Notes under the pieces: generated by a model
Told to the model about the DNA's origin: nothing
Database searches by the model: none
Seen by the model: the letters and a program-made list of their open reading frames with translations, nothing else
Position numbers and translations under genes: made by a program
Source: Azolla caroliniana
Taxonomy: Eukaryota; Polypodiophyta
DNA: 64,000 nucleotides
Assembly: GCA_043228905.1 (NCBI GenBank)
Contig: JBHGNT010000011.1
Coordinates: 16,802,001 to 16,866,000 of the forward strand
Direction: 5' to 3'
Part shown: piece after piece, positions 1 through 13,237 of the stretch
Layout of the letters: every line of letters starts with the position of its first letter
Position numbering within the stretch: the first letter of the stretch is position 1

Positions 1-681
1 TAAACAATAATTAGAACGCAAATGAACAGGTTTTCAGCCAGAAGAGTAAACATATTGATCTAAACATAGAGAAGGCATGTGGAACCTACTAGAAACCAAA
101 CCCTAGGACAGGGATAATATATTTAATTCAACAGTGAATAAAACTACGCAACCAAATTGAACAAACTACTCACAATAACATCTTATTAAGTGAAACAAAC
201 ACATTGAACTGTTAAGGAGAGCAGGATTAGTAAAAACACTCTTCAATAAACTTTGGTGGATGTGTTTAATTTTCATGTCAATAAATTGCAGGTTCCATGC
301 AATTCCTGTTTATTCTCTTACACAATTTGTAGCTTCAACTCTTCTACATATATCAAATAAGTCATCATGGTACCACCAGAAAACAGTTGAAGCAACCTGG
401 ATAAACAAGGCCGCACAAAGAGCTTTGTTCATTGATACAGGCAGATTAACCGACGCTTGAATGTTTTAAACAGAGATCCTAACACCTGCACAATTTACCA
501 TATTACGCCAACACTGGCATTCTCCCCCAATGCCATAACATTTACTATGTTCCAAATGATCCCCCTGTTGCCTCCAAACCACCAAAAGGATACGGTGTTT
601 CTTCCAAAACAAAGCATGACATTATACCTATCGATATTCCAGTACCACCATCTGGCATATCCAATTGGAATATTAACTTTC
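1..681. other. 3' flank of the eIF4B-like gene, no gene seen
   Basis: This stretch lies downstream of the minus-strand gene whose stop codon is at 682-684. It is AT-rich and probably holds that gene's 3' untranslated region and poly(A) site. Short open frames exist on both strands but none has family resemblance or splice context that I can support. Confidence 0.5.
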
Positions 682-3600
682 TCAGAAAGCATTTGCCCGT
701 CTATATCCACCTTGCGTATAGACATCTCTAGGAACAGGTGTGAGAGACTCAGTCAGACGAGAAAAAGGCACATCTCTAGGAGACGACTTGTATTTTCCAG
801 GTGACTCTAACCCAAGGCTAGGTCCAGGAGGCCGTGGCATCGGTGACCTCTGAATGGGGCGTCCTGATGATGAGGTATTAATAGTACTGGTTGTAGTGCT
901 GGTACCAGAAAATGATGCTGACCGAGAGAATACTTGTGCAAGCTCTGCAGCAGACGGTATTCCAACACGTACAGACCCTCCTCCGTCTACTCCAATTAGG
1001 CTACTTTGAGGCCCAATTTGTGGGCTAGAGATATCACTGGATCTCCTCCAGCTCTCTTGCTTATTTATATCTGCCCTTTCAGGCTCCCTTTTCTCTTGAG
1101 AATAACGAGAATCAGATCCTCTCCTGTCATCCCTTCTATCCACATCTATACGATCTTTCCTACCACGGTTCTCATTGCGTTCCAAGCGGCCACTATCATT
1201 TCTGCCCAATTGCTTCACATTCCCAAGCTCAGTTTGTTCTGATCGAATTCCTTCATACTTCTCCTCAAATTTATCTTGTTTTTCGCCATTATATTCAGTT
1301 CCACCACTTCGATTCTGTTCTGTGCGAGGTCCACTGCTGACAATGATAATTTAGGCACATCTTCCATAACTAACTGATAGCTTTTCTTAATAATTTAAAT
1401 CATTTCTTACCTCATTGATAATACTGGACTGAGAATAGGATCCACACCCACAATCACAGACTCATCAACACCTCGCTCCTTCAAAACCTGCAAGAAACAT
1501 AGCATATCATATATACAAAGAGCAAAGTTTACTGTAGCAGGCTGTAAAACTAAAACACATAAGAGAGAATTTGTACCAGCTCTCTAGGTCGAGCACCCCC
1601 AAAAACAGACATCCTATTTAGAAACAAACATACATACTTTAGATAGTGTCTCAAATCAAAACATAAGAATGTTTGTTAGTGTCATAAAGCTACAGATACC
1701 AAGCTCTGAATCATCACGTCTCAATACAGGCCCACATATTAGTTAAAGGTTATACTACTGGCAAACAGTTTTAAGAAATGTGCAAGCAAACAAAAATGAT
1801 ACAACTAAAATGAAATTCTTGCACTTAACATACCTTTCCTTCACAGAGCCACTAGCTGGCATAACATAGACAGGCTGGGAACGAGGTTTCAAGCTAAGTT
1901 TTGGTCTCTGAACACCTACAGCGGGTTGATCAGATTTTGCGCCTCCACCCTCAGGTAAAGCAGTAGTTGAAGACATGCTTGGAGGTGATATTCCAAAAGA
2001 TTGAACTAACTCGGTGTCTTCATATACCTTTTCCTGCTGGAAGAAAATATAGGTTATGTACAGAGCCAACTTTTTTCAATAAAAAAACTCTAAAATACCC
2101 TTGCTTTTTTCTTTATTTCCTGAAATGTTTCAACGTTTTTATTAATTGCACAAACGCCCTTCCTCAAGACCAGAAAGAGAGAAAATGAGATGAATCATCA
2201 TATCATTGCTTGAAAGGGAGTGGAGCAAGGGTATTCAGGATAATAACAGAAAGGCAAACAAATTAAAGAAACACTCAGTGGTATTTCAAAGTTTTTCAAC
2301 AGAACAAATGTTGGTATGCCAAACCTGTTGAGGTTCTTCATTAAAATCCACCTCAAGAGGCTTTGTTCGTGGCAATAGTTTCAATTTGGGCCTTTCAGGT
2401 GCTGAATTCTTCGATTCAAGTTCCAAAGTCATACTTGCAGACCCACTGGATATGCTCATCACAGTACAGCCATTTTCTTCAGGAGATTGTACCTTTACAG
2501 CCTGACCTTGCTCATGATCAGAAAAAACTGGTGCTCTACTCCTATCATTGCCTTGACTTGTCTTTGACACATCAGAAATTTCATGAGACAAATGCTCTCT
2601 ACCTTTGATATTCATAGACGAACCCTTCAAACTCTCTTGTTTGTTGTAGATCTGGTGGGTACCTTCAGAATGGGAACTGATACCAAAGCTGTTGCCAATA
2701 CCACTGCCATCCCTAATATTAAAACCTCGTCTCTCATAATCAAATGCAACATCTCTGTTTACATTCATGACCCTTGTATCCTCGTACTCTCTTCTTGGGG
2801 AAGGCTCCGGCCTCATTCTTCCAGAAGTCATCTGCGAACTACTCCTTGACTCAGCATACAGAGCAGGTTCATTACCAATAACTCGTGCAGAATCTCGATG
2901 CCCTCTCGTATCCCCCAGTTCATTGTAAGAAGTGCCCTCAATCCCTACGTACATAGCACTCTCTCTTTGAGCACCGTAACCCTTTCGACTGCTCTCATCA
3001 TACACGGAACTATGATCAATGTATTTTACAGATCCGGGAATGATGCCCCTCCCATCCACAGACCTGTCCATATCAAACCTTGAATCTCGAGATGGAGGTA
3101 TATCAATGCCCCTTCCAGATTCAAGATAAGCAGATCGAGAGAGTTCGTTCCTTGTGGTTTCATTATAAACTGCTTGATCACCAGCTGAATATCTTTCTCC
3201 ATCAAATTGTGTTTGACCATAATCACTTAATGAATGGAGCTCATTTGAAGGACTAAGAATACGGGAATTCCACCTACCAGAGGACACCTTCTCTAATGCA
3301 CTCGTTTGTGTACTAATTCTCGATCCAGGCGTCAGAACTCTCCCATCTCCACTGGATTCATTATATGCAGGTGGAGAAAATCTGTTGGATTCAACATTCC
3401 TAGCAGTCCAAACATTTTGTACACCTGTGCCAGAGCTCAACGATTGTTCCTGGCCACCATATGTAGAAGGAGATTGAGTTCTTTTCTGAACCTCCTCAAA
3501 TTGTGTCCTTGGAGGAGCTACAGGTGCCGAATTGATGCCTTCATTCGGATATCTATCAGCTTTTTGATCTGCTATGTACTTTGATGATGTGTAGCTTGAT

Positions 3601-4147
3601 CTATTTTCCAAATTGAACCTTTCAGAAGGCCTCTCAAATGGAAGTTGTTTGTGTTCATACATCATATCTTCAAAGGAGTCTACACCTTGACCTCGACGGT
3701 TGTGTCCTTCTACTGGCTTCCGTTCATCCTCATCATAATTTCTTCCAATGTTTGCAGGATTAGGAAAGTAAGAGACTCTTTCATCGACAGACCGACTAAA
3801 ATTCCCAGATGTCTGTCTTGAAAATCCAGCTCTCTCACCACCATACCCTCTATGCCAACCACCTGATCCAGGTCTATCATTTTTCCTCTCAACAACCCTG
3901 AAAAACATGAACTCCACTATAAGATATGCCATACTTGTTTTACTTCTAGGTTTCCAGCAATAATCAGGTTTAGAACTTTTTTTAAGTCATGTACAGTTAC
4001 ATAGTCGCATTGCATGGCAAAGTTTCCTTCAGAATGTAGAGAACAAAAGTCTTACATTCCAGGAGCAGAAGGAAGAGGTAAATCTGACGGTATGGAGCCA
4101 CCATGAAAATCTCTCAAGGTCATCGTAGAGGTCTTCTTCTTCGACAT
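682..4147 (-). CDS. eIF4B-related plant protein, hydrophilic and Arg/Ser/Gly-rich, six exons
   Basis: Exons by eye (minus): 4147-4056, 3897-2325, 2036-1834, 1613-1577, 1487-1411, 1336-682. These join in frame to 878 codons plus stop. The start is the ATG at 4147, opening MSKKKTSTMTLRDFHGG and continuing SIPSDLPLPSAPGM, a block I recall at the N-terminus of an uncharacterised plant family annotated as initiation-factor related. The long second exon is low-complexity, rich in Arg, Ser, Gly and Tyr, and probably disordered. Two related motifs follow, RPKLKLLPRTKPLEV and RPKLSLKPRSQPV, then FGGARPRELVLKERGVD. RPKL..PR plus FG.ARPRE..L.E.G is the pattern of eIF4B-type proteins. The C-terminal exon carries VPFSRLT near the end. 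A role in mRNA binding or translation initiation is inference. A leader intron is likely: donor near 5232 (ATATCAG/GTATG), acceptor near 4302. Family membership is moderate confidence; the gene model is strong. Confidence 0.75.
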
Positions 4148-5660
4148 GATGATCTTGACTATGAAACAAATAATTGTCAGAAAACAGTCAGGAAGGCAAA
4201 CCAGCAAATATATTACAAATTGTTCTACACGGAGTCAGAGTACGTTGTTGAAAAGTAGCTACGTATCCTTGGCAAAGCAGAAATGATGTTGAGCTTCACG
4301 CCTGCAATAGTGACTTTAGGTTACATTCCAGAGCTAAAACAACTTACTTCGAATGTACATAAAATCAGTATTGGATTTAGCATAGGTTTAACTAACATAT
4401 TGCAATGAGCAGAGTGTTCAAGAAAAAACATAGGAATTGCAACTACTGGGGCAGAATGCACCATTTGTAGGGAAATGAGAAGTCAAGAAGGTCAAACTGG
4501 AAGAAAGAGTAATAATGCATTATAAGCTTCAAAAAAATGCGCAAAACTGGTGACGGTGAAGCCCAGAAGTGAAATAAGAAAGTCAAAATACTGTACAATT
4601 TCACGACATGTAAAAATGATACACGAGGGCAGTAAATACAAGGACGTTGTAATGCTACTCATGATATATGCAATAAATCATATGCAAAATTTGCATACAT
4701 AATAAGCACAAAACTGAAACAAAGAGATGCAAAGGCGCTTCAACAAATGAGCAATAAGCATACAAAAATATCAAAATGCTCATACACTTGTACGAATGTA
4801 CAAAACATGCAAATTTATGTGCGGTCAATATATGCAAAGTGTTTCATAAAACCAATGTTCAATAGACATACAAATGACACATGGGATTAGAGCAACACAA
4901 GCACATAGCTGAAATAAAGGATTAAAAAAACTTCACTAAGTTCAAAAAGAGTGCACTATGCAGTGCGATTAGTACTCAATAAAAACATATAACTGAAAAA
5001 ACTAATAATAAGTGAAAATGGTTTATGAGAAACATACAGCGAACGTAAACAAAACAAAGAGCGTTCCAAGGATCAATTTTTCAAAGAAATGATTATTTGT
5101 GATTCATTGTGCAAAACTAATCATTTTTATCAAAATAAATGACAATCAAATATGTAAACAGTGGGAGAATACGAAGAACCACAAGATGAAGCTGCATCTA
5201 GTGCATTCGACAACAGTGAGATAGACGTCATACCTGATATGAATCGCACCGTATCAAAATAAGAATGAAAACAAGGAAGCACGAGAATTAAAAACGCTGA
5301 AGGTCTATTGATTCCACGTAGAATTCCTGGTCAAATAGAAAAAACAGCCGCAAAAAATAAAACGTTAGATTTTGGAATGAAAAGTAAAAGAAAATCAAGT
5401 CCGATTTCAACAGTAGATGCAGGAAAAAAAGGCAAGATTCCGACAGTACACGACGAAGAAAACAGTTGAATCAATAGAAAGGAAAATGTTAGATTTAACC
5501 GGTAAAAGCAGACAAGAAAAACGCTCCCGGTTAGATAGCTACGTATTTCGAGGACAAGAGAGGAAAACGATAGAAAGGGGAAAGCTTACACCAGGAGTTG
5601 CAGGCAGGTTACAGTCGGGGGTAAGATTCTGAAGATGTTGAAGAAGTTGGAGAGGGATGT
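4148..5660 (-). other. Probable 5' leader with intron and promoter region of the eIF4B-like gene
   Basis: On the minus strand a good donor (ATATCAG followed by GTATGACG) lies near 5232. A good acceptor (TTGCAG before GCGTGAAGC) lies near 4302, upstream of the ATG at 4147. Together they suggest a leader intron of roughly 930 bp with a noncoding first exon somewhere in 5235-5650. No coding potential is evident inside. This is inferred from splice motifs only. Confidence 0.4.
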
Positions 5661-5671
5661 GGGGGAGAGAG

Positions 5672-5857
5672 TTCTCGTGGCGATGGCGATGGCGATGGCG
5701 ATGGCGATATCGATCTTTAAACCCTCAAAAACTCGAGGAGGTCGTGACAGGAGCGGGAAAGAGAGAGAGAGAGAGTTCTCGAGGAGATGGCGATGGCGAT
5801 GGCGATGGCGATCTTCAAACCCTAAAAACTCGAAGAGGTCGTGACAGGATGGGGCGG

Positions 5858-5894
<37 letters not shown>

Positions 5895-6180
5895 CTAAAA
5901 GAGAAGAGAATCGTAGGGCAATCAAAACAATTAGAAACAATTACAGAAGTAGGCCCCCACGTTTTTACAATCTCCACACTTGTCCCCCCCCCCCAAATTA
6001 GGCCAATTTTGGCCTTAGAAGACATTAATATATCTTTCTTTCTTTCTCTAATCAAAGTATGTATGTATGTATGTATGTATGCATAGCTTATGTTGGCTGC
6101 CTCGAGACATCTCTCCGCCCACAAAACCCTAACCTATAAAAACTTGGCACACTTGTTTCTTTTTCTTTTTCTTTTTCTTT
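5672..6180. repeat. Cluster of simple repeats
   Basis: In order: GGCGAT hexamer arrays at about 5680-5710 and 5785-5812 with a similar flank (a local duplication), a GA run at about 5865-5890, a C run ending near 5994, CTTT repeats near 6032-6048, GTAT repeats at about 6058-6080, and CTTTTT repeats at about 6160-6182. Open frames across these runs are artefacts of the repeats. Confidence 0.85.
6001..6045 (+). repeat. Dispersed repeat, copy 1
   Basis: A 45-bp segment beginning GGCCAATTTTGGCC and running through TTAATATATCTTTC is almost identical (one substitution in the first 42 bases) to 37824-37868, inside intron 1 of the helicase gene. Two unlinked copies suggest a transposable-element fragment. 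Confidence 0.7.
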
Positions 6181-6182
6181 TT

Positions 6183-9100
6183 CCAAAAACCACTACTTCG
6201 CATTAGTTAGCAAATAGAATACAACAAAGTTTGTCCAAGACTTGGCACACTTGTTGCTTACTTACACCCCCACCCCTCGAAAGAGCGTGCGCGCATGAGT
6301 GTACATTTTTTAACTGCAAGGCCCGTATGCTTCTGGGTTTCTCTCCTTTTTTTCTTTCTTTCTTCTTGAAAATGGGGCCTTAACACACCCGAAACCGAAT
6401 GCTTGCCATATCGAAGCTCGTATTTTACCCTGTCCCGGGGACATGCCTTGGTGCTTTCGAAGGGCTCCCCACTCATGGTTAGACATTGTCGTCCCCAAAA
6501 ACTCTTTTCTCTGACTATTGTAGTAGATTAACCTTCCTGGTCTCATGCATGCAAGTGACATGTTGAGGCTTAATTTTCAGGTGATTAGGTTCCCATACTC
6601 TGACCAAGCATCGATAAGCATTCTTTGAATGCCTGATCCAACATTTTTTCCTCTTAACTATTGTAGTAGATTAAGCTTCCTAGTGTCACACATGCAACTA
6701 ACATGTCAAGGGTTAAAATTCACGTGATTAGGTTCCCATACTTTGACCAAGCATTGATAGGCATGCTTTGAAAGCCTCATCCGACATGCTTTTTCAAAAC
6801 TTATGCATGTAAAAAAAAGCACGCTCTAGTAATTTCCTCGGTAATATATCAACGTTGTAGCCCGATATTTTTATCAAGTTTATTTTATATGGATGTCTTT
6901 ATCATTGGGGGGAGGGTGCCACTAATATCATGCACATTCTCCATACCTTGCACAATACATAGATTAATTAATCCTTTTCTCTCATAAACATCGAAATGAC
7001 ATTGATGTGGTCCAAATGAGAATCAACATGTTGAGGTGTTTATATCCCACATACGAGGACATGTTGCGTCAATCGTTGATTGTGCCAATTGAAATACGCT
7101 CTTCTTTGTGTGTTGGCTAGATTGTGTAAGGCATTAATTGTTCTATTTAAAACATTGATCACGTCAACTAAAGCACTGATTGTGTAAATAGAAACGACGT
7201 TGATTATGCTCACCACAACATTGATTGCGATATTCAAGGCATTGATTATACATTCATTAGGTTGATCGTGGTTGTAAGGTGTTGATCGTGCTACTTATAA
7301 TCTCGATCATTGTAAAAACACAAATATATATCTCCTAGTTCTATCAAGGGCATTAAAGGGTTAGAGAATGACACGAAAGGAGAAGAAGCTCTCTATGTCT
7401 ATTTAAGTTGTCCTTAACTTGACATTGCAACAAAAACTCTAAATAAAACTTGAAGATTGTCCTAAAATCTAACATGTGATGATGGTAGCCATACACACAT
7501 GAACAAATAATTGAATCTAATATACTTCTTTAGAAGTATTATACCTTTCTTGAACAATCTATTTGGTCTACTCTATGTCAAATTGTATACTCGTACAAAT
7601 GTATTTGTTATGGTGTAAAATAACGTATAATGAATATATCAAGCTAAACACGACAATGTCTCGTGTTCTTATAACATTAAAAACAAACGACAAGATTGAC
7701 ATGTTCACCTTGTTTTCACAACTTTTGTGTAACTCCTTTGATTTAGGTTTTAGACATAACTCTTCAATTGAGGGTTGTCAAAATAATATATCATTTCTTT
7801 AAGAGCAATCACTGGTAAGCTAGATTGATGGTTGGACTTATAAGAAGATCAATGCCATTACAAAACTTCTTTTTACCATCGTCACTTAAGGCAAAAATAT
7901 ATTCCATATTTTAGGTGTTTCATTTCTTGAAGACCTTCCAACATGTTTCTAGATTTACTTAATAATTGAATTTGATAGCAAGTGGTCCATATGATTTGGG
8001 AGTTTCATCATACAACTACATAGTATAACCGAGTTCGCATAAGTTTTGAGATAGAGCGAACATAACTCCAAAGTAGTAGGCTTTGTTAAAACTCATCAAC
8101 TCATAGGTCAATCCTTATAAAAAGCAATGTGAATATGAACAAAGGTTTGAGTGAAGTATTAAGAATAAAGATTAGTTTGTTACACAAGCTCGCAACTTTC
8201 ATGCGCTTTTGAAAAGATTGGACTAGCGATAGTTAAACTTTTTGCAATAAAATGTCGTTGAGGAATAATAAATGTAAAGAGTATAACAAATACTATTATT
8301 CGAGGTATTAATCACACGAGAGACAAAATACCAAGTAACTTTATGGTTTCTTTGAATAGGTCGCATGTGGACTTTAGAAGTTTAGAGGTTAAGGTTCTTT
8401 GTGCAATGTGTTATTGATTCATAAGGAGTCATTACTGTTACGTGCTTGCATGTATATATATGTACTTTGTGTATCAGTGTTCCATAAATATTGCTGCAAT
8501 GATTTCAAAGTTCAAATAACTAGTAGTCTTATAAAAAACACGAGGAAAAAATTATGGTTGGTACATTATGGCATGCTATCTACACATACAAATGGTATAC
8601 CTTTATGATGTCATGACAAAAGATTGCAAAAATCGTTGCATATAATGTATACACTTTCTAAAGGTACCAAACTCCCATTCAACGTAGCTAAGACCAAAGT
8701 CATAGTGGTTTGTACTTTAGGATAAATAATTCAACAAGCAATGGCGTACCTTGGAGAGCATGTTATTGAATTTCAAATTCCTTGGATTTTAAAGTATAAT
8801 CCATAAAATTAGACCATGTGAAAAACCAACAATTGGGTATTTCATGCTACTACATGATTAACATATATAATTTAAGGTGTGAAATGTGGACTTCCACATC
8901 TTTCCCAAGCTATGATACCTTGGTGCTGCAAAAAGATCTCATCCAAGAATAGCCAAGTCATGCACCATGAAACAAGTGTAATGTGCCCCATCTTCCAAAC
9001 ATTTCGTTCACCATATAATGTGTCTTCAAAACTTAATGGATTGGGAAAAGAGTGATGGTAGTTCAAGTGACCAAGAGAGAAATGAGCATGATAGAGTTAG

Positions 9101-9766
9101 AGTTAGAGATGGTAGTTTGAAAGGGAGAAATAGTGTTGTGAGATCATGAAAGAGTTAGTTATGCTTTGAAACTCGTGAGACCTTATTCTATGCAAGTCCT
9201 GAATCTGCCCAACACTAACGAGGAGAGCTTTAGACATAATCAAACCCATCCCCATCAAATAAACGGATATTAGTTGTTTGCTAAAATAATTTAATGCTTT
9301 TACATTTCATAATATTTCTATTAAAAGCAGAAACCTCTTAAAATTGACTAAAGAAAACATTTTGTCATAAACCAGAAATCCTATCATAATATCCATTTCT
9401 CAATTATACAAGGTAATAATATTACATTATTCCCATGTAACAATTCTATACAGGTCCTCTGAATAGATGGAAAGGGTAAGAAAGAGCTTAACATGTTAAA
9501 GAGTATGACTTTGGTGTTTCTATACAGTAAATCTATGATTTGTGAATGTGTATATTGCCTCTGATTCAAGAGGAAGAATCCAATGGTAACCAGAATAGCC
9601 ATCTGCAGCCATATCCACAAATTATCATATCTATATTTGGGGTTATCCACGGTCTCAATGAGTAGGCATGCTTACTACTCACTAAAAATTTAATGTTCAA
9701 TGAACTTTGAATCCCATAGATGAACGTGATGAAGAAATCCACTGGACTCATATCACCTCTTTGCAC
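6183..9766. other. Intergenic AT-rich region with a local duplication, no gene seen
   Basis: There is no supported gene between the two minus-strand genes. A diverged tandem duplication of about 140 bp is visible, roughly 6512-6645 and 6653-6788, both containing TGATTAGGTTCCCATACT and ATTGTAGTAGATTAA. From about 7110 to 7300 there are loose repeats around GCATTGATTGTG. The remainder shows no recognisable protein or RNA. Confidence 0.5.
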
Positions 9767-12700
9767 TTAAACCAAACAGCCTGTGCGGTTTGGAGGCCAA
9801 TACCGTAACACAGATCTTCCTAATATGTTCTTCACAGGTAAAGGTCCCCTAATATGGTAGCAAACATAAACCCATTAGTTCCAAGCATTATCAAATTACC
9901 ATATAATTAACAAGAACTATTATCACATTACCATATATGAGAATCATTGCTGTTGTTGCGGTTGTCACCCATGACAAACACACAACCTTTTGGAACGAGC
10001 TGCAACAGAAAAATATAGTTTAATCTTCTAATCAAGCCAAACCAATTCATGGGGTTGTTTTTTGGGGGAAAAAACATTATATTCCCACTTTTTGCATATT
10101 TTCACCATACCTTTCAGTTTTTAAAAAATAACCAAAATGAAAATATCACTCTGTTTTATAATATTACTGAAATATTCTGCAGTTTTGAATAGGCTTAATC
10201 CACACTTAGATGTATGTAGAAATCTAATCGTTTCATCGACACTAATTAGTTAACAATTAATAGCCAGATTATTAAATTTACCCCTAGTTAGGGATTAATA
10301 CGATGATTGTCATGAATTGATAAATTTACTAAAAAAATTAGCTGCTTCAGGCACTAGCACTATAAGCCATAGGTTTAACCACCAAGTGAGAGAACCAATA
10401 AACTCATAGAACACCACAAACAAGGTATCTATAACAAAGCATTTGTTCAAGATCTATTTGACACAGTCCCCATTTTTCAGTTTCCCTTCCATTGCCTCCT
10501 TACCTTTCACAGTCCCTATTCCCTTTCCTTGTTTACGTTCCCTCTCATGGTAACTATGAATTACCATTTTTCGTCTTGTCCCCCCGGTGACTAAGCAACA
10601 TAAATCTGTTCTATTTAAGTGCCTGAGATGTAGAAAGAACACACAATAGCACTCATTTTATAACTTGCTGGCTCTGCAATGAACTGTTCTTCCCTCACAA
10701 TACCGTTTACAACCAGCTTCCCGTTCTTTACCTGAAAGACAAAAAAACACAAAAACATACAGGTACAATCAAAACTAAATAATCCTAAGACATTGCAGCA
10801 TTTCACAATTAGGGAAAAAAGCTCATGTGAAAATTACTAAATGCTACATGGGTCATTCACAAACTTGTTGGCAATCTCAGATGGCTATGACTACATTTTT
10901 ACAGACCAAATAGATTCTCGGATTAAATATTAAGAACATGATTATAGCACAACCAATAGATAAGGCCTTCCAATACTAACACAAACCAAGAATCCATAAA
11001 ATTGGAACATGTCTTCATACCATCGTTAGCTCCTAAAAGTATTACTCTGTAGTATCTTTGAAATAAATATGTGTTGAGATGAGATATTTAACTTCCACTT
11101 CCTACAGGTATTATTTTAATGTCCTCTTGATTATCTCTATGGGACAAATATGGTATTATTGGACAGTTCACAAGGACTGAAGGATAATTCATGGAAACAG
11201 ACATTATGGGAAGTATAACAAGCTATATCCTCCTTAAAATGATTTGCCTTGGACGTATGTGAAAGATTTGAACATCAAAACAAGAATATTTTGAAAAAAT
11301 CAGAGATATTGTGGCCAAGACATCTAATGGGAAGTTGAAGGTTCAAATATCCAATTACATAATTCTCTTCACCCAAATAATGTATAAGGCAGCTGTAGAT
11401 CACTTGTAGAGAATACTTCACATTCTGGCAGGTAGCTAACTCCTGCCTAGATATGAAGCAGAAATTAATATTATCAAATAAGGAGATCAAAATAAAGATA
11501 GAAGATTCCTATCATCATTAGGCAACGCAGCTGTTGCATAAATAAACTGTTTGTGTTTCAAACAACAGTAAAAGCAGACACTTACAAAACCTTAAACTGG
11601 AATTTTGCCATGAATAAGATTCTGACATTACCTCTACATAGTCATTGGCCATAGCAACAATTCGTTTCACAAAAACAGCTTCAAATCTACCTCCATCTTT
11701 CTGCAATCAATTACATATTCCAGTTTGTGCAAATCATCCATTACACACACTTACATAGGCCTTACATCTCCTCATTAAAATGCATGAAAACGAGAACTAA
11801 AACACACCTATCTATCTTATTTATAAAAGGGAAGCCAGTTGTGCTCAGGAAGACATGACAAAGTATGCTACCTGTAACACTGGAACTTTGAAAATCACAA
11901 TGTCATTCACATGAGGCTGTTTGAAATAATAAGACACCTGTTTAAGCACACGATTTTTTTGTCAGTTAGGCAAGATCCTATCAGACAATTATGTTCCCTA
12001 ACAATTTGACAACTTTCACCTTTTCAGCAATGATGCGATCACCGACTTCTAAGGTGGGATACATAGAACGTGTAGAAATGAGCCGGGGCTCGGCAACAAA
12101 CCATCTAAACATAAGGGATACCAGGGAAACTGAAAATGGAGGTTTTTCCTGCCCATGAGGAGCCTTGAAAGTGGAATGTTCCTTGACCAATTCTAGCAGG
12201 TCATTTCTATCCTTATCTAATTCTTGCCATTTAATGTTTCTCTCTTTATGCTGTATACCGTTTCTCTTCTCAGGAAATCCTTGCCAATTATCATTTCTCT
12301 CCTTATACAATCCTTGCAAAATATCATCCCTTTTCATGTGTAATACTTGCATATTGTGTCTATCTTTATGCGACTCTTGCATTTTATCTCTATTCTTAGG
12401 CAAACCTTGCAAGATATTACATTTATCCTTATGCAAGCCTTGCATATCACCTCTCCTGTTTGCCAATCCTGGCTTGTCATCTATCTCCTTCAGCATATAA
12501 ATTCTCTTCTTAGCCAATCCTTGTATATCGTCTCTCTTCTTTGGCACCGGTGCAAAATGCGTGTCATGAACATCGCCATCCATGAGGTGATCTCCAAGGA
12601 ACGTATCAGCATGAGATACAGATAAGACCTGAGGGCTACTCATGATGTCTTCATCAGACAATCTACTAGTCTTCTCAAAAGCATTGAAAGCAGAACCAAA

Positions 12701-13198
12701 GAATTCATTGCAAGGGAGCCATCTCATACCTTGAAACAGAGAAATGTTAAAAAATCCGCACATGCCATGATGCATATGGCTTCCAAATCCACCTCCACAG
12801 TAAGAACCTCCATAGAACCTCCGACCAGAAGAGTACAAAGAAGGACATTGTCTCTGTTGTTGATAGAACTGCCATACCTGATGATGATGGTTGTGGAAGA
12901 AATAGGGTCCTCTGCTCTGAAAAAGAAGCGGTCTTGTAGCAGAGAAGAAACTCGTCTGATTCGAGTGAGGGGAGGATGAAGAGGTGTTTTTGGGTTCCTT
13001 TTTCTGAGACTTCATCATCATCGTGATCTTCTTCTTCTTCTTCTTCTTTTTGTGCATGCTCTTCATCGTGAGGGGTTGCCATGGTGGGAGTGTTCTGTTC
13101 GTGAGGGTGGGAGGATCAATGGATCCTCGAAGCTCTGGGGCGAGGATCCGACGAATGCAGAAGCTGTGGAAAGCACAGGAGAGGTAGGAGGAAGCCAT
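9767..13198 (-). CDS. Plastid-type signal peptidase I (thylakoidal processing peptidase-like) with internal repeats
   Basis: Exons (minus): 13198-12020, 11937-11872, 11700-11632, 10731-10645, 9999-9932, 9848-9767, in frame, 516 residues. Type I signal peptidases (family S26) remove signal peptides using a Ser-Lys dyad; plant plastid forms act at the thylakoid or envelope. Ser378 sits in [14 protein letters not shown] and Lys427 in VFVKRIVA. The [11 protein letters not shown] box is at 478-488, and the protein ends with GPLP..NI.GRS..RYWPP as in plant homologues. Hydrophobic [11 protein letters not shown] just before the serine is a likely membrane segment. The start at 13198 ([14 protein letters not shown]) gives a transit-peptide-like N-terminus; an in-frame upstream start at 13297 would add 33 residues translated from a GA microsatellite and is less likely. 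The protein is longer than I recall for the family because of a repeat block at residues about 223-339. The exact paralogue is uncertain. Confidence 0.9.
12182..12532 (-). repeat. 10-11-residue coding tandem repeat inside the signal peptidase gene
   Basis: Residues about 223-339 are built from some ten imperfect units of the form (L/W)QGL.K.R(N/D)(D/N)(M/I), for example [22 protein letters not shown] and [11 protein letters not shown]. At DNA level this appears as degenerate units of about 30-33 bp. The block is strongly charged, lies within exon 1 and precedes the catalytic domain. I know of no such repeat in signal peptidases. Confidence 0.85.
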
Positions 13199-13201
13199 CG
13201 C

Positions 13202-13237
<36 letters not shown>

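Noticed and set aside
5417-6124. Several open frames on both strands around the GGCGAT and GA repeats
   Set aside because: Their sequences are translations of simple repeats (Met-Ala or Trp-Arg runs, Arg-Glu runs) without family similarity.
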